Source of the DNA: Cloeon dipterum
Taxonomy: Eukaryota; Arthropoda; Insecta; Ephemeroptera; Baetidae
NCBI RefSeq assembly: GCF_949628265.1
Contig: NC_088790.1
Location: forward strand, 22,324,545 to 22,388,544
Direction of reading: 5' to 3'
DNA: 64,000 nt
The notes below the pieces were generated by a model. That model was given only the letters and a program-made list of their open reading frames with translations, was not told where the DNA came from and ran no database searches. A program made the position numbers and the translations under genes. Shown here in pieces: positions 11,732 through 23,529 of the stretch (position 1 is the first letter of the stretch; every line of letters begins with the position of its first letter).

Positions 11732-13775
11732 TGTAGCCTCAATACTGCTTCACACAACTTTTGACAAAAGAATATAATGAAGAGTGCAACGTAGCGATGC
11801 GGAATAAAAAGTTCACAGTTGTCTTATTTTTCTGTAAATTATTTTCACTTCATTCAGCAACATTCTCTATCTTATTAACGCTTTAAAACAATGCTGATGA
11901 ATCATATTTTTGAAAACTGCGCGCACTTCTACATATTTTTTGCTGCTGTCGTCTAAAATTTGCGAAGAACTTAAATGCAAATGTTGATAAAATATTTTGT
12001 TAAGAAAACCGAGATAAACTCACATTTTTGTTTTGATCTCTCGTAATTAATTTTTAAGAATGAAAACTGATACACGATATATCATATAATTTCTACAATA
12101 TTTATAACCGTATATGTGGCATATTTAAATAATTGTACCCTTTCCCCCGCAAAGCAGAAAGAGGCATTGACAGTACATTTATTTATTATTAATTGGATTT
12201 GCTATATTCACGCATAGTAATGCTTCAGCATTTATATAATAATAAATCGTGATCGTCTTTATGCTGCTAGTTATAATTTTTATTCCCATTCACAAGCGGA
12301 CTTAATTTACGGGCGTTTACGGGAAATTCGTGAGCTTATACGTACGCCTTACATAGAGGGATATACTGCGCCGCAAAGCACTACTTCAGTGCGGGTGGCA
12401 TATTAGCTTCCACGGCTTTTCATCGTTTTTTCTAAACCCATAATTAACCGCAACTGTCAAGAGAATTTCCAGATTTTCAACAAATTCAAAATGCTGTTTG
12501 GAAGGGGAAAAATTTCACTTCTTATTGATTCCGATCCCAGAGCAATAAAATATAAAAAATTCCTATTTTTTTCTCTTTACCTCAACACTTACACGTATAT
12601 AATTTTACATCCTGCTAGTGCCTGCTTCAATGCATTGAGGAAATTGCATCACAAAAGCGCGACACGTGTGCTTATAAAATCATATAATTAATGATGCCAA
12701 GGCGGTGTACAAATGTGAGGTGACCTTCACCCTGATCCGACCCTGAGAATTTTCACAGATAAAGCCCTGCAGCTGCAGCACTCGTGGTGAAGAGGATTAG
12801 TCGTCAATGTTTTTTCTCGTGTGCTGGCCACACAACCCAATGCGAGAGGAAAATAAGAAAGCGCAGCAACAAGATCGAGCATTTCGCGGTCCCCTCCTCC
12901 TCCATCATCGGCGCTCTGCGTTGCGTGCCCTTGACTTCAGTTCGCATTATTATCTTATTAAGTCCACATAACAAGCAACACAACTACAGTTGGTATTTTT
13001 TGCATAACGGCTGTTTGCACTTAAACTTATTCAGGAATATGTGCAGCTCGATTTTAGAACTTGGTAATTCCAAATTACTCTAGCAATGAATATTGATTTA
13101 AAAATATAAGAAACTAAGACAAAAAATGTATATTAATTTAGAGTCCCGCCAGAGCTGGAAATCAGGTTTTTCACAAACACGTGGGTTCACAAGGCACGCC
13201 TTTCATTGCATCCAGTTTTTAGATTTTCAAAAACAAAACTGTTCATCATTCAAGGGCATCGTTATGAAAAACTGCGTAGTTTTGACTAAATTGTATAGCA
13301 GCAAAACAATCCTATATTACGTATTATTTTTATTCAGGTAACAAACAATTCTGAATATTTCTGATAAATTTTTAGACTTGAAATACCTGTTAAAACAATT
13401 TTATCAAACAAACATCTTAAATCATAGTTATTCCTTAATTAAAATTGCAAGATACAATTTTTTTTCTAAGGTAATTTTCCTTCGAGGCCCAAAATACGAA
13501 AGCATTTGTTATTTTTACATCATCTTGAATGGCAGAAACTCTTCTCGAAAAAATCTAAAAATAGCACTATACATTGTAACAAAGACTGAAGAGCCATCGA
13601 AAGGTGAAGCTCCTTTTGTGGTAGTCTGCGAAATAACGCTCTCTCATGCAAGCGCGCAAAAAAACGGCGGAGGAAGCCGCTGATGGAGTGCGGAGGGGAC
13701 TGATGCTGGAGTAAATAATACATTCGGCCTTTGGCAGAGTTGTTTAATAGTCAGTGTCTCGCACCAATTCTCCCG
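11732..13775. other. Intergenic region upstream of EcKinase-like gene 1
   Basis: About 2 kb, mostly AT-rich, lying between the divergently oriented small secreted gene (-) and the EcKinase-like gene (+), so it probably contains both promoters. A GC-richer patch runs from about 12690 to 12950. It includes a candidate nuclear-receptor half-site pair, listed separately. No coding exon was recognised. Confidence 0.4.
12721..12733 (-). promoter_or_regulatory. Candidate DR1 nuclear-receptor element
   Basis: On the minus strand the bases read AGGGTGAAGGTCA: two direct AGGTCA-like half sites separated by one base (DR1 spacing). Such sites can bind HNF4 or RXR/USP-type receptors. It lies about 1.04 kb upstream of the EcKinase-like start codon. 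A single 13-base match of this kind is weak evidence on its own. Confidence 0.2.
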
Positions 13776-16111
13776 ATGAGCACGCCGAGCGAGATAACAT
13801 TGGTGACGTTCGAGGAGGCGGCCGCGGTCGCCAAAATCATGCACGGGCCAGACGCCGAGCTGCTCGATTACGCGGTGGAGAAAGGCACGGCCACTGTGCA
13901 GGGCTTCCTCTCCAACATCCTCAGGGTAAGCGTCAGGGTGAAGGTTGGGCAGCAGGAAGTTGAGTCAAAGTTCATCGTGAAGCGGCAGCCGGTGCTGGAG
14001 GCGCAGCAGAAGATGACCGAGGAGTTCGGCGTGTTCGAGCACGAGATCGGCGTGCTGGAGCAGTGTCTGCCGCTGCTGCTGGCGCGGCGTCCCGACCTGC
14101 CAGTGGTGCGATGCTACCTGGCCGACGCGGCCCGCAGCGTCATCTACATGGAGGACCTCAAGGAGAGCGGCTTCACGTCGCTGGTGCGCAACATTGTCGA
14201 TCTAAAGGACACCGTGCTGCAGATGCCGCACCTGGAGGTGGCGATGCGCACCCTGGCCGCGTTCCACGCCGCCTCCGTCGGCGTCAACTGGCTCCAGCGC
14301 TTCCCGCACATCTTCACCGAGGACATCTTCTTTGAGAAAAATGACGGCGCCGTAATGCGCAACTGCATCGAGCAGGGCGTCAGGTCAATCCTGCGGCCGA
14401 TCGCGCGCCACCACTTCCAGAACGACGCGGCCACGCTCGAGGCCGTCGAGTGGATTGCAAGCGACGACTTCTACCGCACCGTGACCGCTATCTGCAAGCA
14501 CGACACCACCAACGCAGCAGTCAATGTGCTGTGCCACGGTGATAGCTGGGCCAACAACATGATGTTCAAGCTGGACCCTGAGAGTGGAGACCCGCTCCAG
14601 GTTAGGCTTTTGACAGAAAACTACACGTTTTTAATGCTATAAGAATAATGCACGCGGTAGCGAGTTTCTGGTGATTTTTTTGCAACCACACCGTATATCC
14701 CAATTTTCCTTTGGATTTTCAGTTCATGAAATGTGGCATTCACATAATCCAACATATAATCAAAGTAACGTCAACCGTTTAAATTTAATGTGAAAATACT
14801 TAGCAAACCTCTGTTAAATTTGAAATTAAACTTCGACCAAATGTGCGGATCGATGGATAAAATCTTGAGAGCACTTAACTATTTTTTTCTGTTGAAACAA
14901 TATATACATTGAAAAACTGCGGATATAATGAAAAAAATGCAATTCTAGTTTATGTTTTTTTTATGCGCGTTTACAATTATAAAGCTGTGACGGCGGTCAA
15001 CAGATCTTTCTTAACTTTTACAATAGTTACGGGATCAAATAAGCATAATCATGCAATTTTAAGTCATTCAAACAATACTAAAATGCGCTTTAAGACTCTT
15101 AGAAATTATCGAAACTGTATAAATTGGCTAAATAATCTAAATATCCTTGCAACTATACAACAAATTTTCAGAAAATTAGAAAGATATATAGAAGCGTTTT
15201 GAAACGCAAATCACAAAACTTAACACTATATTATATGAGAAATGCCAAAAATAACTATATAAAATATAAAAACCAGCGGGGGCCAGATGTGCGATAAAAT
15301 TGGTTCCCACTGCGCAGATGCAAGATGGCGTCTGAATGTGGGAAACAAGAAGTTCTCTTTGGATTGCCGTACGAGTGTCAAGAGTTTGTTTTTACGATCC
15401 AAATATTGACCAAAACTTGCTTCTTTTCTCGCATTTTCACATGACCATTTTTTCGCGCCATACTCCACCGGACGCCATATCTGCGCGTCGCACGAATCTG
15501 GCCTCCGCTGATAAAAACCGTTAAAGGTGTTTTTGTTGAATTAGACAAAAATCCAAAGGAACAAGCTGCGATTTCCGGTTTTTTTCTCGCAATGCAAAAA
15601 TCACCTCTGCAAATTTTCGTTTGAATTTTAAATTATATTTTGCGAACCCTGCCTGCAGGTGAAGCTGATCGACTTCCAGATCTCGCGATACGCACCGGGC
15701 AACCGAGACCTCGTCTACTGCATCTACATGGTGTGCACAGCCGAATTCCGCAAGCAGCACGAGAAGGAGCTTCTGCAGACCTACTGGCAAGCCTTGAGCG
15801 ATGCGTGCCCTGAGGGGCCGGGACAGACCTGGGACGAGTTCTACGCCGACTACGACCGCATACGGCCCTTTGGTCTGATGGTGGCAGCCACCATGCGCCC
15901 CGCTATTTACATCGAGGGAGCCGTGCCGGTCGGCGAGGAGGAACTGACCGAGGAGCAGATCACTAACATGGTCGAGGGACGGTACGACCAGGAGGATATC
16001 ATTCGGCAGTTTGAGAACAACCCCACCTTCCACAAAGAGATGGTTCAAGTCATCGAGGAGGCGGCTCAAATCTACCGCGACCACAAACAGCGGCATTTGA
16101 AATCGGAATAA
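13776..16111 (+). CDS. EcKinase/CHK kinase-like protein 1
   Basis: Two exons, 13776-14600 and 15659-16111, join in phase 0 to give 424 residues, the usual family size. It belongs to the ecdysteroid-kinase-like (CHK, DUF227-related) family of aminoglycoside-phosphotransferase-fold enzymes. These phosphorylate small hydroxylated molecules such as ecdysteroids and, by proposal, xenobiotics. The N-lobe has the VQGFLSNILRV and FIVKRQP strands, the latter with the likely ATP-contacting lysine. YMEDLKESGF follows in the hinge region. The catalytic loop is HGDSWANNMMF (His254-Gly-Asp256), and the metal-binding motif is DFQISRYAP (Asp280). The ATG at 13776 was chosen because an in-frame extension upstream starts only from TTG. 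The single 1,058-bp intron splits the protein just before the DFQ motif and contains a MITE. A close paralogue lies at 22.3 kb. The true substrate cannot be read from sequence. Confidence 0.93.
15266..15518. mobile_element. Non-autonomous hAT-type MITE with 8-bp target duplication
   Basis: The element spans 15274-15510 (237 bp). The left end starts CAGCGGGGGCCAGAT. The right end, read on the opposite strand, starts CAGCGGAGGCCAGAT: one mismatch in 15. Similarity continues inward with gaps (GTGCGA, GCGCAGAT, ATGGCGTC on both arms). The element is flanked on both sides by ATAAAAAC (15266-15273 and 15511-15518), a perfect 8-bp target-site duplication. CAG-starting inverted ends plus an 8-bp duplication are diagnostic of the hAT superfamily. 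It has no transposase and sits in the intron of EcKinase-like gene 1. The intact duplication suggests a fairly recent insertion. Confidence 0.85.
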
Positions 16112-18740
16112 TAATGCTCCAAAATATAGCACGATAGGGTTGCAGATTTTAAGAGGTTTCTGACAAAAAAAGCTTTTTTCCGAAGGCTTAAGAATTTTTA
16201 AAGTTTCAAGCACTTTTCATTCCAAAAAAATCACGATTTCAGGAATTGCATATTATTGCTGAGCTAAAAAACTAAAATTTCATTTTTTAATAGGGGTCGA
16301 TGAGGATTATTTTAGATTATTGGATTCTGGACGGATTTAGGATTCAAATTTAACGTGTCATACAAATAGTCCATCAGATTTTTCGGATTTTTCATAGTTA
16401 AAAGTCTGGCTCAATATAATTTAATAATGAATTTAAAGTCTGTATTTTTCGCGCACAGAAATATATTAGATCGTATTAACTTCCCAACCCTCTATATTAT
16501 CAAATAAAATGTGATCCTGTTAATTGTCAAATATTAAATATTTGTAAGACGCGCAAGTCGAAAGATGAATATTTAATAAATTAAATCAACTATATATATA
16601 AAAATCATAGATGCGTGGTTTGGCGAACATGTGAAATTTATAGAAAATATTTATCTATAATACTCAAATATTATAAACTAATAATATAAAATTCATGCTT
16701 CTCTTTTGGTATATTACTTTTTATTTTGCGTATTTTGTTTTTTTTGCAGGGTTCTGTCAACTTTGTCTGATTAAAATTGTAATACTAATAACGTTTGTAA
16801 AGTGGACGATGCAGTTAGTTACTGTTTTGTTTCAATAAAAGACGCACTTCTTATACTTTATATATACTTTCAGTCGCTTTCAGCTGTTTGAAATATCGAA
16901 AAAGAAATTTGAGGATGGCATGCATAGTGAATAACGTAAATAATATTAGTAAAATAGGTAAAATTTATGAAAATGTTAAATTTGGAGTGGAGCACAGTAT
17001 GCCTAAAGCGGCCTAAAGCACTTTTTTTGCTAACTTACTTGTACACGCACCTTTCCTGAATCAATTAAAGCGTGTATTATGCATCGAACTCGGAAGTGAA
17101 TCAGTGAATGACGAAGATGACGGATCAAGTTTCATTGAAAATCATATTAAATAAATAATAATTATAAAACAACTTGTTTATTTTTAAAGCTAAATCTAAA
17201 TCATGAAATAAGATCTTCCTAATTCAATGAAAATCAGATAGAATATCGAAAATATCAACAGAAAAGCGAATTTCTTATAATACGAATACGATAAAATATA
17301 AAATAATCAAAATAATTGATACCCATAACATATCATCCCGCTTGATCCCGCCTTTCCATGAACTTCATTCTCCATTCCATCCTAGCTCATGCTCACTAGT
17401 GCCCTCTCGTGAGTCACGTATCTGTACCTGTTGCACCGATTACTCATCAGTCAACTCGCTACTGCTCTGTCTGTACTGGCTCTGCAGCCCTGACTTCAAT
17501 ATAACCTGCTTACTGATACCGGTTACTTTTTGCGATTTAAACCGACATTCTTTTACTTGTGTATTAACTCAAATGTCCACAAATTTTACCTGCCACATTT
17601 CTCATACCGGTAACATTCCAGCTACTCCATTCCTTTGTTTACGGCGTCTTCACAGAAATGGAGGTTCCGTGATGCTTGCGGACACTGATGCTTGCCCAAA
17701 CTCGCCATAGCCGGTATCTTCTTGATTCAGGACTGGTAAACCTCTATCTATTTGTCTGCGAAGTGGACCATGGACATTTTGACTTTCCCATCTGCATTTT
17801 ATTAAACACTTATGTAGTCAAGAAAGCATATTATTCTCATCGCTTTACCTTTTGAATATTATGGGGGACTCTCACTTTCCTGCACTTTCCGTTCACTCAC
17901 TCTTCTCGCTCTGATGGGAAGATTCAATGTTATGGAAAAGTTACAGTTCTCGCCGAGTTACAGTTTTCGCCTTTCTATGTTATTAGTACATATAGGTACG
18001 ACAGATTTGATGCGTGTAAACGGTAAAGTCGGCGAGAACAACTGTAGCTTTTCCATAATCCCTATCCTAGCGAGAAGTATGAGCTGGGCGAAAATGATGA
18101 GTCTGCCATAGTTACATAGAAAAGTTACAGTTTTCGCCTTTCAATGTTATTAGTATAGCAGGGGCAACAGATTTGATGTGTGTAAACGGTAAAGTCGGCA
18201 AGAACTGTAGCTTTTCAATATTACATTTATGATAAACAACAGACACACATTGTTACGGTAAGGTTACAGTTTCTGTCGGGTTTCACACCTCGCCAGTTCT
18301 TATGAGAATCCCATGATTGTAGAAGTATGGGTGGGCGAAAACTATTTTTTCGCAATTATTATTGTACTTTGGCAATATATTAGGCATTGATCGGGCAATA
18401 GTGTCTAGTAGTGTCAATTTATATTGATTTCAGCTTATGCTCTTTCGCAACTTGGACGGCTCAAAATAACAAAATGTTTGACGCCGTGCATCCTTTACTA
18501 CGCTTAATTTTGTGTTTTCCAATCACGTCATCGATCACCACTGAATTAATATTAATTGAGAAACAAAATTCATTGTAAAATAATTTTCAAGATAAAATTG
18601 ACCAACTCCCTAAAATGCAGTCAGATACTAAAATCCAGAGACATTATACTCAACAATTTTAAATCAATGAATGGATTATTTTGAAAGAAAATTGTTTCAC
18701 AGATTGGTTGGAACAGAGGAACAAAGACTAAGCAACTACT
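16112..18740. other. Intergenic region between EcKinase-like gene 1 and the orphan gene
   Basis: About 2.6 kb. The first 1.2 kb is very AT-rich. A GC-richer block at about 17340-17760 is open on the plus strand, but its Cys/Ser/Leu-rich translation matches nothing I know and shows no splice structure. The block is followed by an array of inverted-repeat units (17931-18346), described separately. No gene is supported. Confidence 0.4.
17931..18346. repeat. Array of inverted-repeat (hairpin) units
   Basis: Unit A (17931-18057) has arms that can pair: ATGGAAAAGTTACAGTTCTC at 17932 and, near 18028-18055, a run reading TCGGCGAGAAC followed by CTGTAGCTTTTCCAT, its near reverse complement. Unit B (18116-18220) repeats the same plan: AGAAAAGTTACAGTTTTCGCC at the left, a shared middle (CAGATTTGATG, GTGTAAACGGTAAAGTCGGC), and AAGAACTGTAGCTTTTC at the right. 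A third, decayed copy follows from about 18258 (AAGGTTACAGTTTCTGTCGG). A linker, GAGAAGTATGAGCTGGGCGAAAA (18072-18094), recurs as TAGAAGTATGGGTGGGCGAAAA at about 18320-18341. The units look like a palindromic MITE that was tandemly duplicated, but a locally amplified hairpin is equally possible. Confidence 0.7.
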
Positions 18741-21219
18741 ATGAATAGACACAGGCTTGTAAGAAGATTAGAGCGTCGAGGAGAGATAATTCAACAACGT
18801 GCCATTGCCAATCCTAACCAGCAGCTAGCCGTCTTGGATGAAGTGATGCTGGCCTTTGAGCAGAACGCTGCAGTGGCCGGCCACAGGTCTCGCATGTTTG
18901 CGGGTCATCCAGACACCCTGATCGAGTAATTATTTCGTCCATTTATTTTTCTTTTGAAATTTTGGATCTCAATTTCCTTTCAGTGTTCCGTTTTGCAAAG
19001 GAAAGATTAGCCAGCTGAGGTCGGAGCTCAAAAACAAACGCAAATTTCTCTTCAAAGGAAAGCCGCAACCGTCTCTGAAAAGAAAGATGATTCGTTACGT
19101 GTTCGAAAATCAGGGAAGATTGTGTGACTATCCGCATCTTTTCAAGTCAGTCCTGTGTAAGTTAAAGAATCAGATTTCTTCAGAGCAAAAGCTTATAATG
19201 CCACGTTCTACAGCGCCAGAAATGAACATGGATCTGCTGAAGGAACTGCTGCTAAACAGGCCAGCGATGAACTCACCTGTCTACTTTGATTTCCTGATGT
19301 GTCTGCTGAACGAGAACACAAAGTACTTTGACGGCTTGCTTGCTCCGAACGCGGTGAACGTTGACGCAGTGTACCAGCGCCTTCGAGAAAAATGCCACAA
19401 TCTGAGGTACATTCACCTGGGACCAACCTCCCCGGCAGACCTGATCCACCATCCGAATCTTACGGGACTTGTGTCTCTGACTTTCACGGCAATGGCGTTT
19501 GATGACTACAAGCTGAGAAGTATCTCAAGAATGACTGATCTAACGTGAGTTTATTAAGTTTCTCTTCTTGGGGTGAGGTTGAACAACTTTATTAGGAAAG
19601 CTCAAGGGTGTGCATTGCTTTTGCCAGGACTCGCCAATTTCCGCATAAAAACCAGCCAAATGAATAACTTTTTTATGTAGCTGCAAACATGGCCTTTAAG
19701 ACAGAGGCGATTAAATTTAATTTGTAATTTTTAGAACTGTTATATTTTGCGCATTCAGAAACACAAAAATGTTGAGTAAATATCATTTGGTTGTCTGAGA
19801 TGTTGATGATGATAAGAAGCATTTTTGGATGCCTAAAATTGAACAGACACCAATTTGGTGTTGACTTCTCGAGAGAAAATATAGCTTACCAGCATACAAA
19901 ATCAAAGAAATAATGTCCTAGGGGAAAGGTAGGAAATTGCAAGGCTACGTTATAATAATATGATACAATAGTTTGAAGGGCTTCAATGAGTTTGATAAAC
20001 GGAATTGTCTGCTTCTCTGTTTACTCAAATGAAAATGGAATTGGATGTTGGATCTGCCATCTTTTAATCATCGTCTATACAGTTTGTTTTTTACTGTGAA
20101 CATAATTTATATCCTTTTTCCTTTCAGACATCTCAACATAAGGCTTTGCCGTGAAGTCACTGAGTACGGTATATCCACACTCTCGACTCTAACCAAGCTG
20201 CAGGAGCTTAAGTACATTGTTGAGATCTCTTTAACTTCTCGGCAACAAAACCTGAGTGAGCGCTACGCCGTGCTCTTCTTCAAGTACATTCCGCACGCTA
20301 ACATAGTGTTGACTGATGACACGGAGTACAACAATACGTCTTATGCACTGTGGGCCTACTTCAGGCAAAACCCGGTGAGACAGATGGGACAGAGGGGTCT
20401 CCGTCTGGTCGACATCACTGACCAGCACCGCGAACTGGGCGCAATCCTTCCTGAGATAGAGGTGCTTCACATTGACAACAAATTCCAGGAGTTCACTCAA
20501 GAGACTGCAATGCCGCTTATGGATTTTAAACAATTATCAGAGGTAAGTCTCTACCATTTTTATTGGTTCTAATTTTCAATATTGAAACCTGCTCTTTCAA
20601 AAATTTTAATTACGGAAATGTCAATGATTTGCAGATCTACTTCAGGAATTGTTCAGTCCATCTATGCCACAAATTCTTCTCTGAGTACCAGAATCAACTG
20701 GTTGAGCTAACCATAAAAAACTGTCGCCAATCTGAGTCCGGCTTAGACCTGGGCCTGCTTTTCTTCAACTGTCACAACCTGAAGAAAATTAGCATCGAGA
20801 GCAAATTTGCGCAAGAGACCAGCTACGAATTGAAACAAGCCTACTTCAACGCGCTGGAGTGTGCCACCCTGGTAGGCGAGGAGAAGATGCAACCCCCTGA
20901 AGATATTTGCGGCTTGATGTTGCTGAGCCCTAACTTGGTCAGGTTCTCGATCACTGCTGATCTGATCAATGTGTTGGACCGTATGGAGGACCAATTCGAG
21001 CTGCCCCAATTACAATCGTTGGGTTTCTTGATACAGTGCGAGAAACCTGACGATGAAACCAACATCGTCCTTCAAAACAGTATGCTCAAGCTGTTGTTTA
21101 ACTCTCCCAAGTTGGATAGGTTGTCAGTGATGTTCCTTAAATCGCCCATGGCACTGCGTACGTGCACTCCAATCAAAAATATGTGCGAAAGCATAATCAA
21201 GGTTGATTTTCATTGCTGA
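18741..21219 (+). CDS. Orphan leucine-rich, repeat-like protein
   Basis: Four exons join in frame: 18741-18925, 18984-19544, 20128-20542 and 20635-21219, giving about 581 residues. The N-terminal third is basic and helical (RRLERRGEIIQQRAIANPNQ; ELKNKRKFLFKGKPQPSLKR). From roughly residue 190 onward the protein repeats hydrophobic patterns such as CHNLRYIHLG, MTDLTHLNIRLCREVTEYGI, NQLVELTIKNCRQS, CHNLKKISIES, SPNLVRFSI and LPQLQSLGF. These resemble irregular leucine-rich repeats of the F-box/RNI type, each about 22-30 residues. No F-box, signal peptide or membrane segment is clear. I do not recognise a named family. The gene is wedged between two EcKinase-like genes on the same strand. An LRR substrate-adaptor role is only a guess from the fold. 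Confidence 0.75.
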
Positions 21220-22272
21220 TATTGAGGAGCTTCAAATGGAGATGCCCATTTCAGGAAAAAAGACCCTTGCATGATTTAAGGTCCTTTTATTTGAACACTT
21301 AACATATAATTCATAAAATTAGCCCGTGCATGCTGGAGAAGTACATACCAACAAGTAGCAAATAGGAAGATATTGCAATCCTGTCAAATTCTTGACCGTT
21401 AAACATTTGTACTAGCCTTGTGTAAATATACCTTGTCTTTCCACTGTTTTAAAATATTCTGGAATCATTAATAGATGGAGAAGTTGTTTTATATAAAAAA
21501 ATTAAAAAAATCATCACGAAGCAGTGAAACGTGCTTTGTAATATTTCAATGATTTTTTTTTGCAAAGTAAATTCTGGATACAACCTATCGCATATAGAAC
21601 ACGATAAATTGTTTGTTGGTACTCAATCATTTAGTTATTATTTTCCACTTAAATTTAATTACGTTTGCAATTTTTAATTTACTCAGCCACCCATAGACTG
21701 ATTTATACGTCATGTAATCGAAGAGCCAAACTAACCATGTAAAAAGCTCTTTCTCACAGCTCTTTGGTGGAGTACAATTTGAATTAAAACCAAAGAAACC
21801 GGTTCCTTAAAATACACAAAAACTCGCTGCTGTTTTGAGAATAATGTGCTATGAACCTGGGAAACGGTTTGCGCTGTAGACTGAAAGAATAATGAAAACT
21901 TCATTCCATTAATGATGTGTAATTTGTAATAAAGACAACATTGAAAGTAATTCAAAATCATTTCAATTATGGATCCCTGTTTTTGAGGTCAAGCTGAACT
22001 AACGATTATACTGCCGTATTAATTAATAAAGATTCCATTTCAAGATTGGTCTGAAACGAAGCAGACCGAAAAATCTGCAATTCATTGGGTCTAACAGATA
22101 AACAGAATTGTTATGAGGACGTGTTCAGTGTTAAGTAAGAAGCGCGGACCAGAATTGATAAAGACCTGCGTGCAAATAATGAGTCAAGGGCACGACAGCA
22201 AGTGATGGGCTTTATGGGTTCTTGTTGACTGCTGGACCACAAGCGAAGAGCACCATTGTTCTCTCTGCGAAA
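21220..22272. other. Intergenic region upstream of EcKinase-like gene 2
   Basis: About 1.05 kb of AT-rich DNA containing the 3' UTR of the orphan gene and the promoter of the next kinase gene. A TTCAGTG at about 22124 resembles an arthropod initiator, roughly 150 bases before the start codon. No exon was recognised; the short minus-strand open frame near 21731-21961 has no features of a gene. Confidence 0.35.
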
Positions 22273-23529
22273 ATGCCTGAAAACTTGCGGTCTTTCGTAA
22301 CGGCCAAAGAGGTGCTGGCTGTGGCCCAGCAGATGCATGGAGCCGAGGTTCAGGTCGCGGACTACGAGGTGGAAAAGGCTACCACCAGCGTGCAGGGTTT
22401 CCTCTCGAATATTCTCAGGGTAACGTACAATGCTAAAGTGGGACAGCAGGACGTGACCTCCAGATTTGTGGTCAAGAGGAAACCGATCCTCGAGAGCCAG
22501 CAGTCGATGGTGGACGAAATGCAGGCCTTCGAGCAAGAGATCGGCTTTTTCAAGCTCTGCGCACCGCTGCTGCGAGAAAGGTGCCCTGACCTTCCAGCGG
22601 TCACCTGCTACCTGATTGACGAGGAGAACAGCATAATCTACATGGAGGACCTGAAGGAGAGCGGCTACGTTGCCCTGGTCAGGTGCATCGGCGACCTCAA
22701 GTACAACCTCCTGACCGAGCAGCACAAGGACATGATCATGCGCACCCTGGCCAAGTTCCACAGCGCCTCCTTGGGCGTCGACTGGAAGCAGAAGATTCCG
22801 GACATCTTCAGGTCAGACACGATGTTCACCTCAGGAGCCGAGCTGATGAGGAAATTCGTGCGTCAGTCTGCAGAGAAGGCGCTGGTGCCCATCACAGAAT
22901 ACTATTTCAAGGGCAACGAGTACTACGCCAGGAGTTCTCGATGGACCATGTCCGAGGACTTCTTCCTGGCGCTAAAGGCAATCTGCGAGCCGGACAAGGC
23001 GGGCTTGAATGTTGTGTGCCACGGCGACAGCTGGGCCAACAACATGATGTTTAAGGTCGACCCCGAGAGTGGAGAACCGCTGGACATCAAACTAATTGAC
23101 TTCCAGATCTGCAGGTACGCGCCCGGCAACCGCGACCTCATGTACTTCATGTACATGGTTTGCACAGCCGATGTGCGCAAGAAGAGCGAAAAGCGGCTGC
23201 TGCTGACCTACTGGAACGCGTTCGTGGAGGAATGCAAAGGGCGCAAGGTGCCGGTGCAACAGGACTGGGAGCAGTTTTACTTGAATTTCGACCGAAACCG
23301 GGCTTTCGGCCTGATGATGGCCGTGTGCATGCGTCCTTCGATTTTTGTCAAAGGCACATTCCCCGAGGGCGATGAGGCCTTGACTGATGAACACATCAGC
23401 TCCATGCTTGAAGGCGGAAGTGAAGTCAGCGACACGATCAGGGAATTTGACAGCAACCCTGAATTTCGAGCAGAGATGATCAGTCTGGTTGAGGAGACGG
23501 CAGAATTGTATTACAAATATTACGTTTGA
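22273..23529 (+). CDS. EcKinase/CHK kinase-like protein 2, intronless
   Basis: A single uninterrupted frame of 418 residues from ATG 22273. The region upstream in the same frame opens only from a TTG. It is a clear paralogue of the gene at 13.8 kb: VQGFLSNILRV, VVKRKPI, YMEDLKESGY, the catalytic loop HGDSWANNMMF (His250-Asp252) and the metal-binding DFQICRYAP (Asp276) are all retained, as is the C-terminal helix region. All motifs expected for phosphotransfer are present, so it is predicted to be active. The first copy has an intron between its SGDPLQ and KLIDFQ segments; this copy reads straight through with SGEPLDIKLIDFQ. Intron loss, a retrocopy, or intron gain in the other gene would each explain this. 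An AATAAA lies at 23562-23567, 33 bases past the stop. Confidence 0.93.
   Translation: MPENLRSFVTAKEVLAVAQQMHGAEVQVADYEVEKATTSVQGFLSNILRVTYNAKVGQQDVTSRFVVKRKPILESQQSMVDEMQAFEQEIGFFKLCAPLLRERCPDLPAVTCYLIDEENSIIYMEDLKESGYVALVRCIGDLKYNLLTEQHKDMIMRTLAKFHSASLGVDWKQKIPDIFRSDTMFTSGAELMRKFVRQSAEKALVPITEYYFKGNEYYARSSRWTMSEDFFLALKAICEPDKAGLNVVCHGDSWANNMMFKVDPESGEPLDIKLIDFQICRYAPGNRDLMYFMYMVCTADVRKKSEKRLLLTYWNAFVEECKGRKVPVQQDWEQFYLNFDRNRAFGLMMAVCMRPSIFVKGTFPEGDEALTDEHISSMLEGGSEVSDTIREFDSNPEFRAEMISLVEETAELYYKYYV

Noticed and set aside
17342-17710. 122-codon plus-strand open frame
   Set aside because: Starts from TTG, Cys/Ser-rich with no domain, and sits next to repeats; more likely part of an unknown repeat than a gene.
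22111-22761. 216-codon minus-strand open frame opposite the second EcKinase-like gene
   Set aside because: It is the shadow of the strongly coding plus strand; the plus-strand product has full family motifs.
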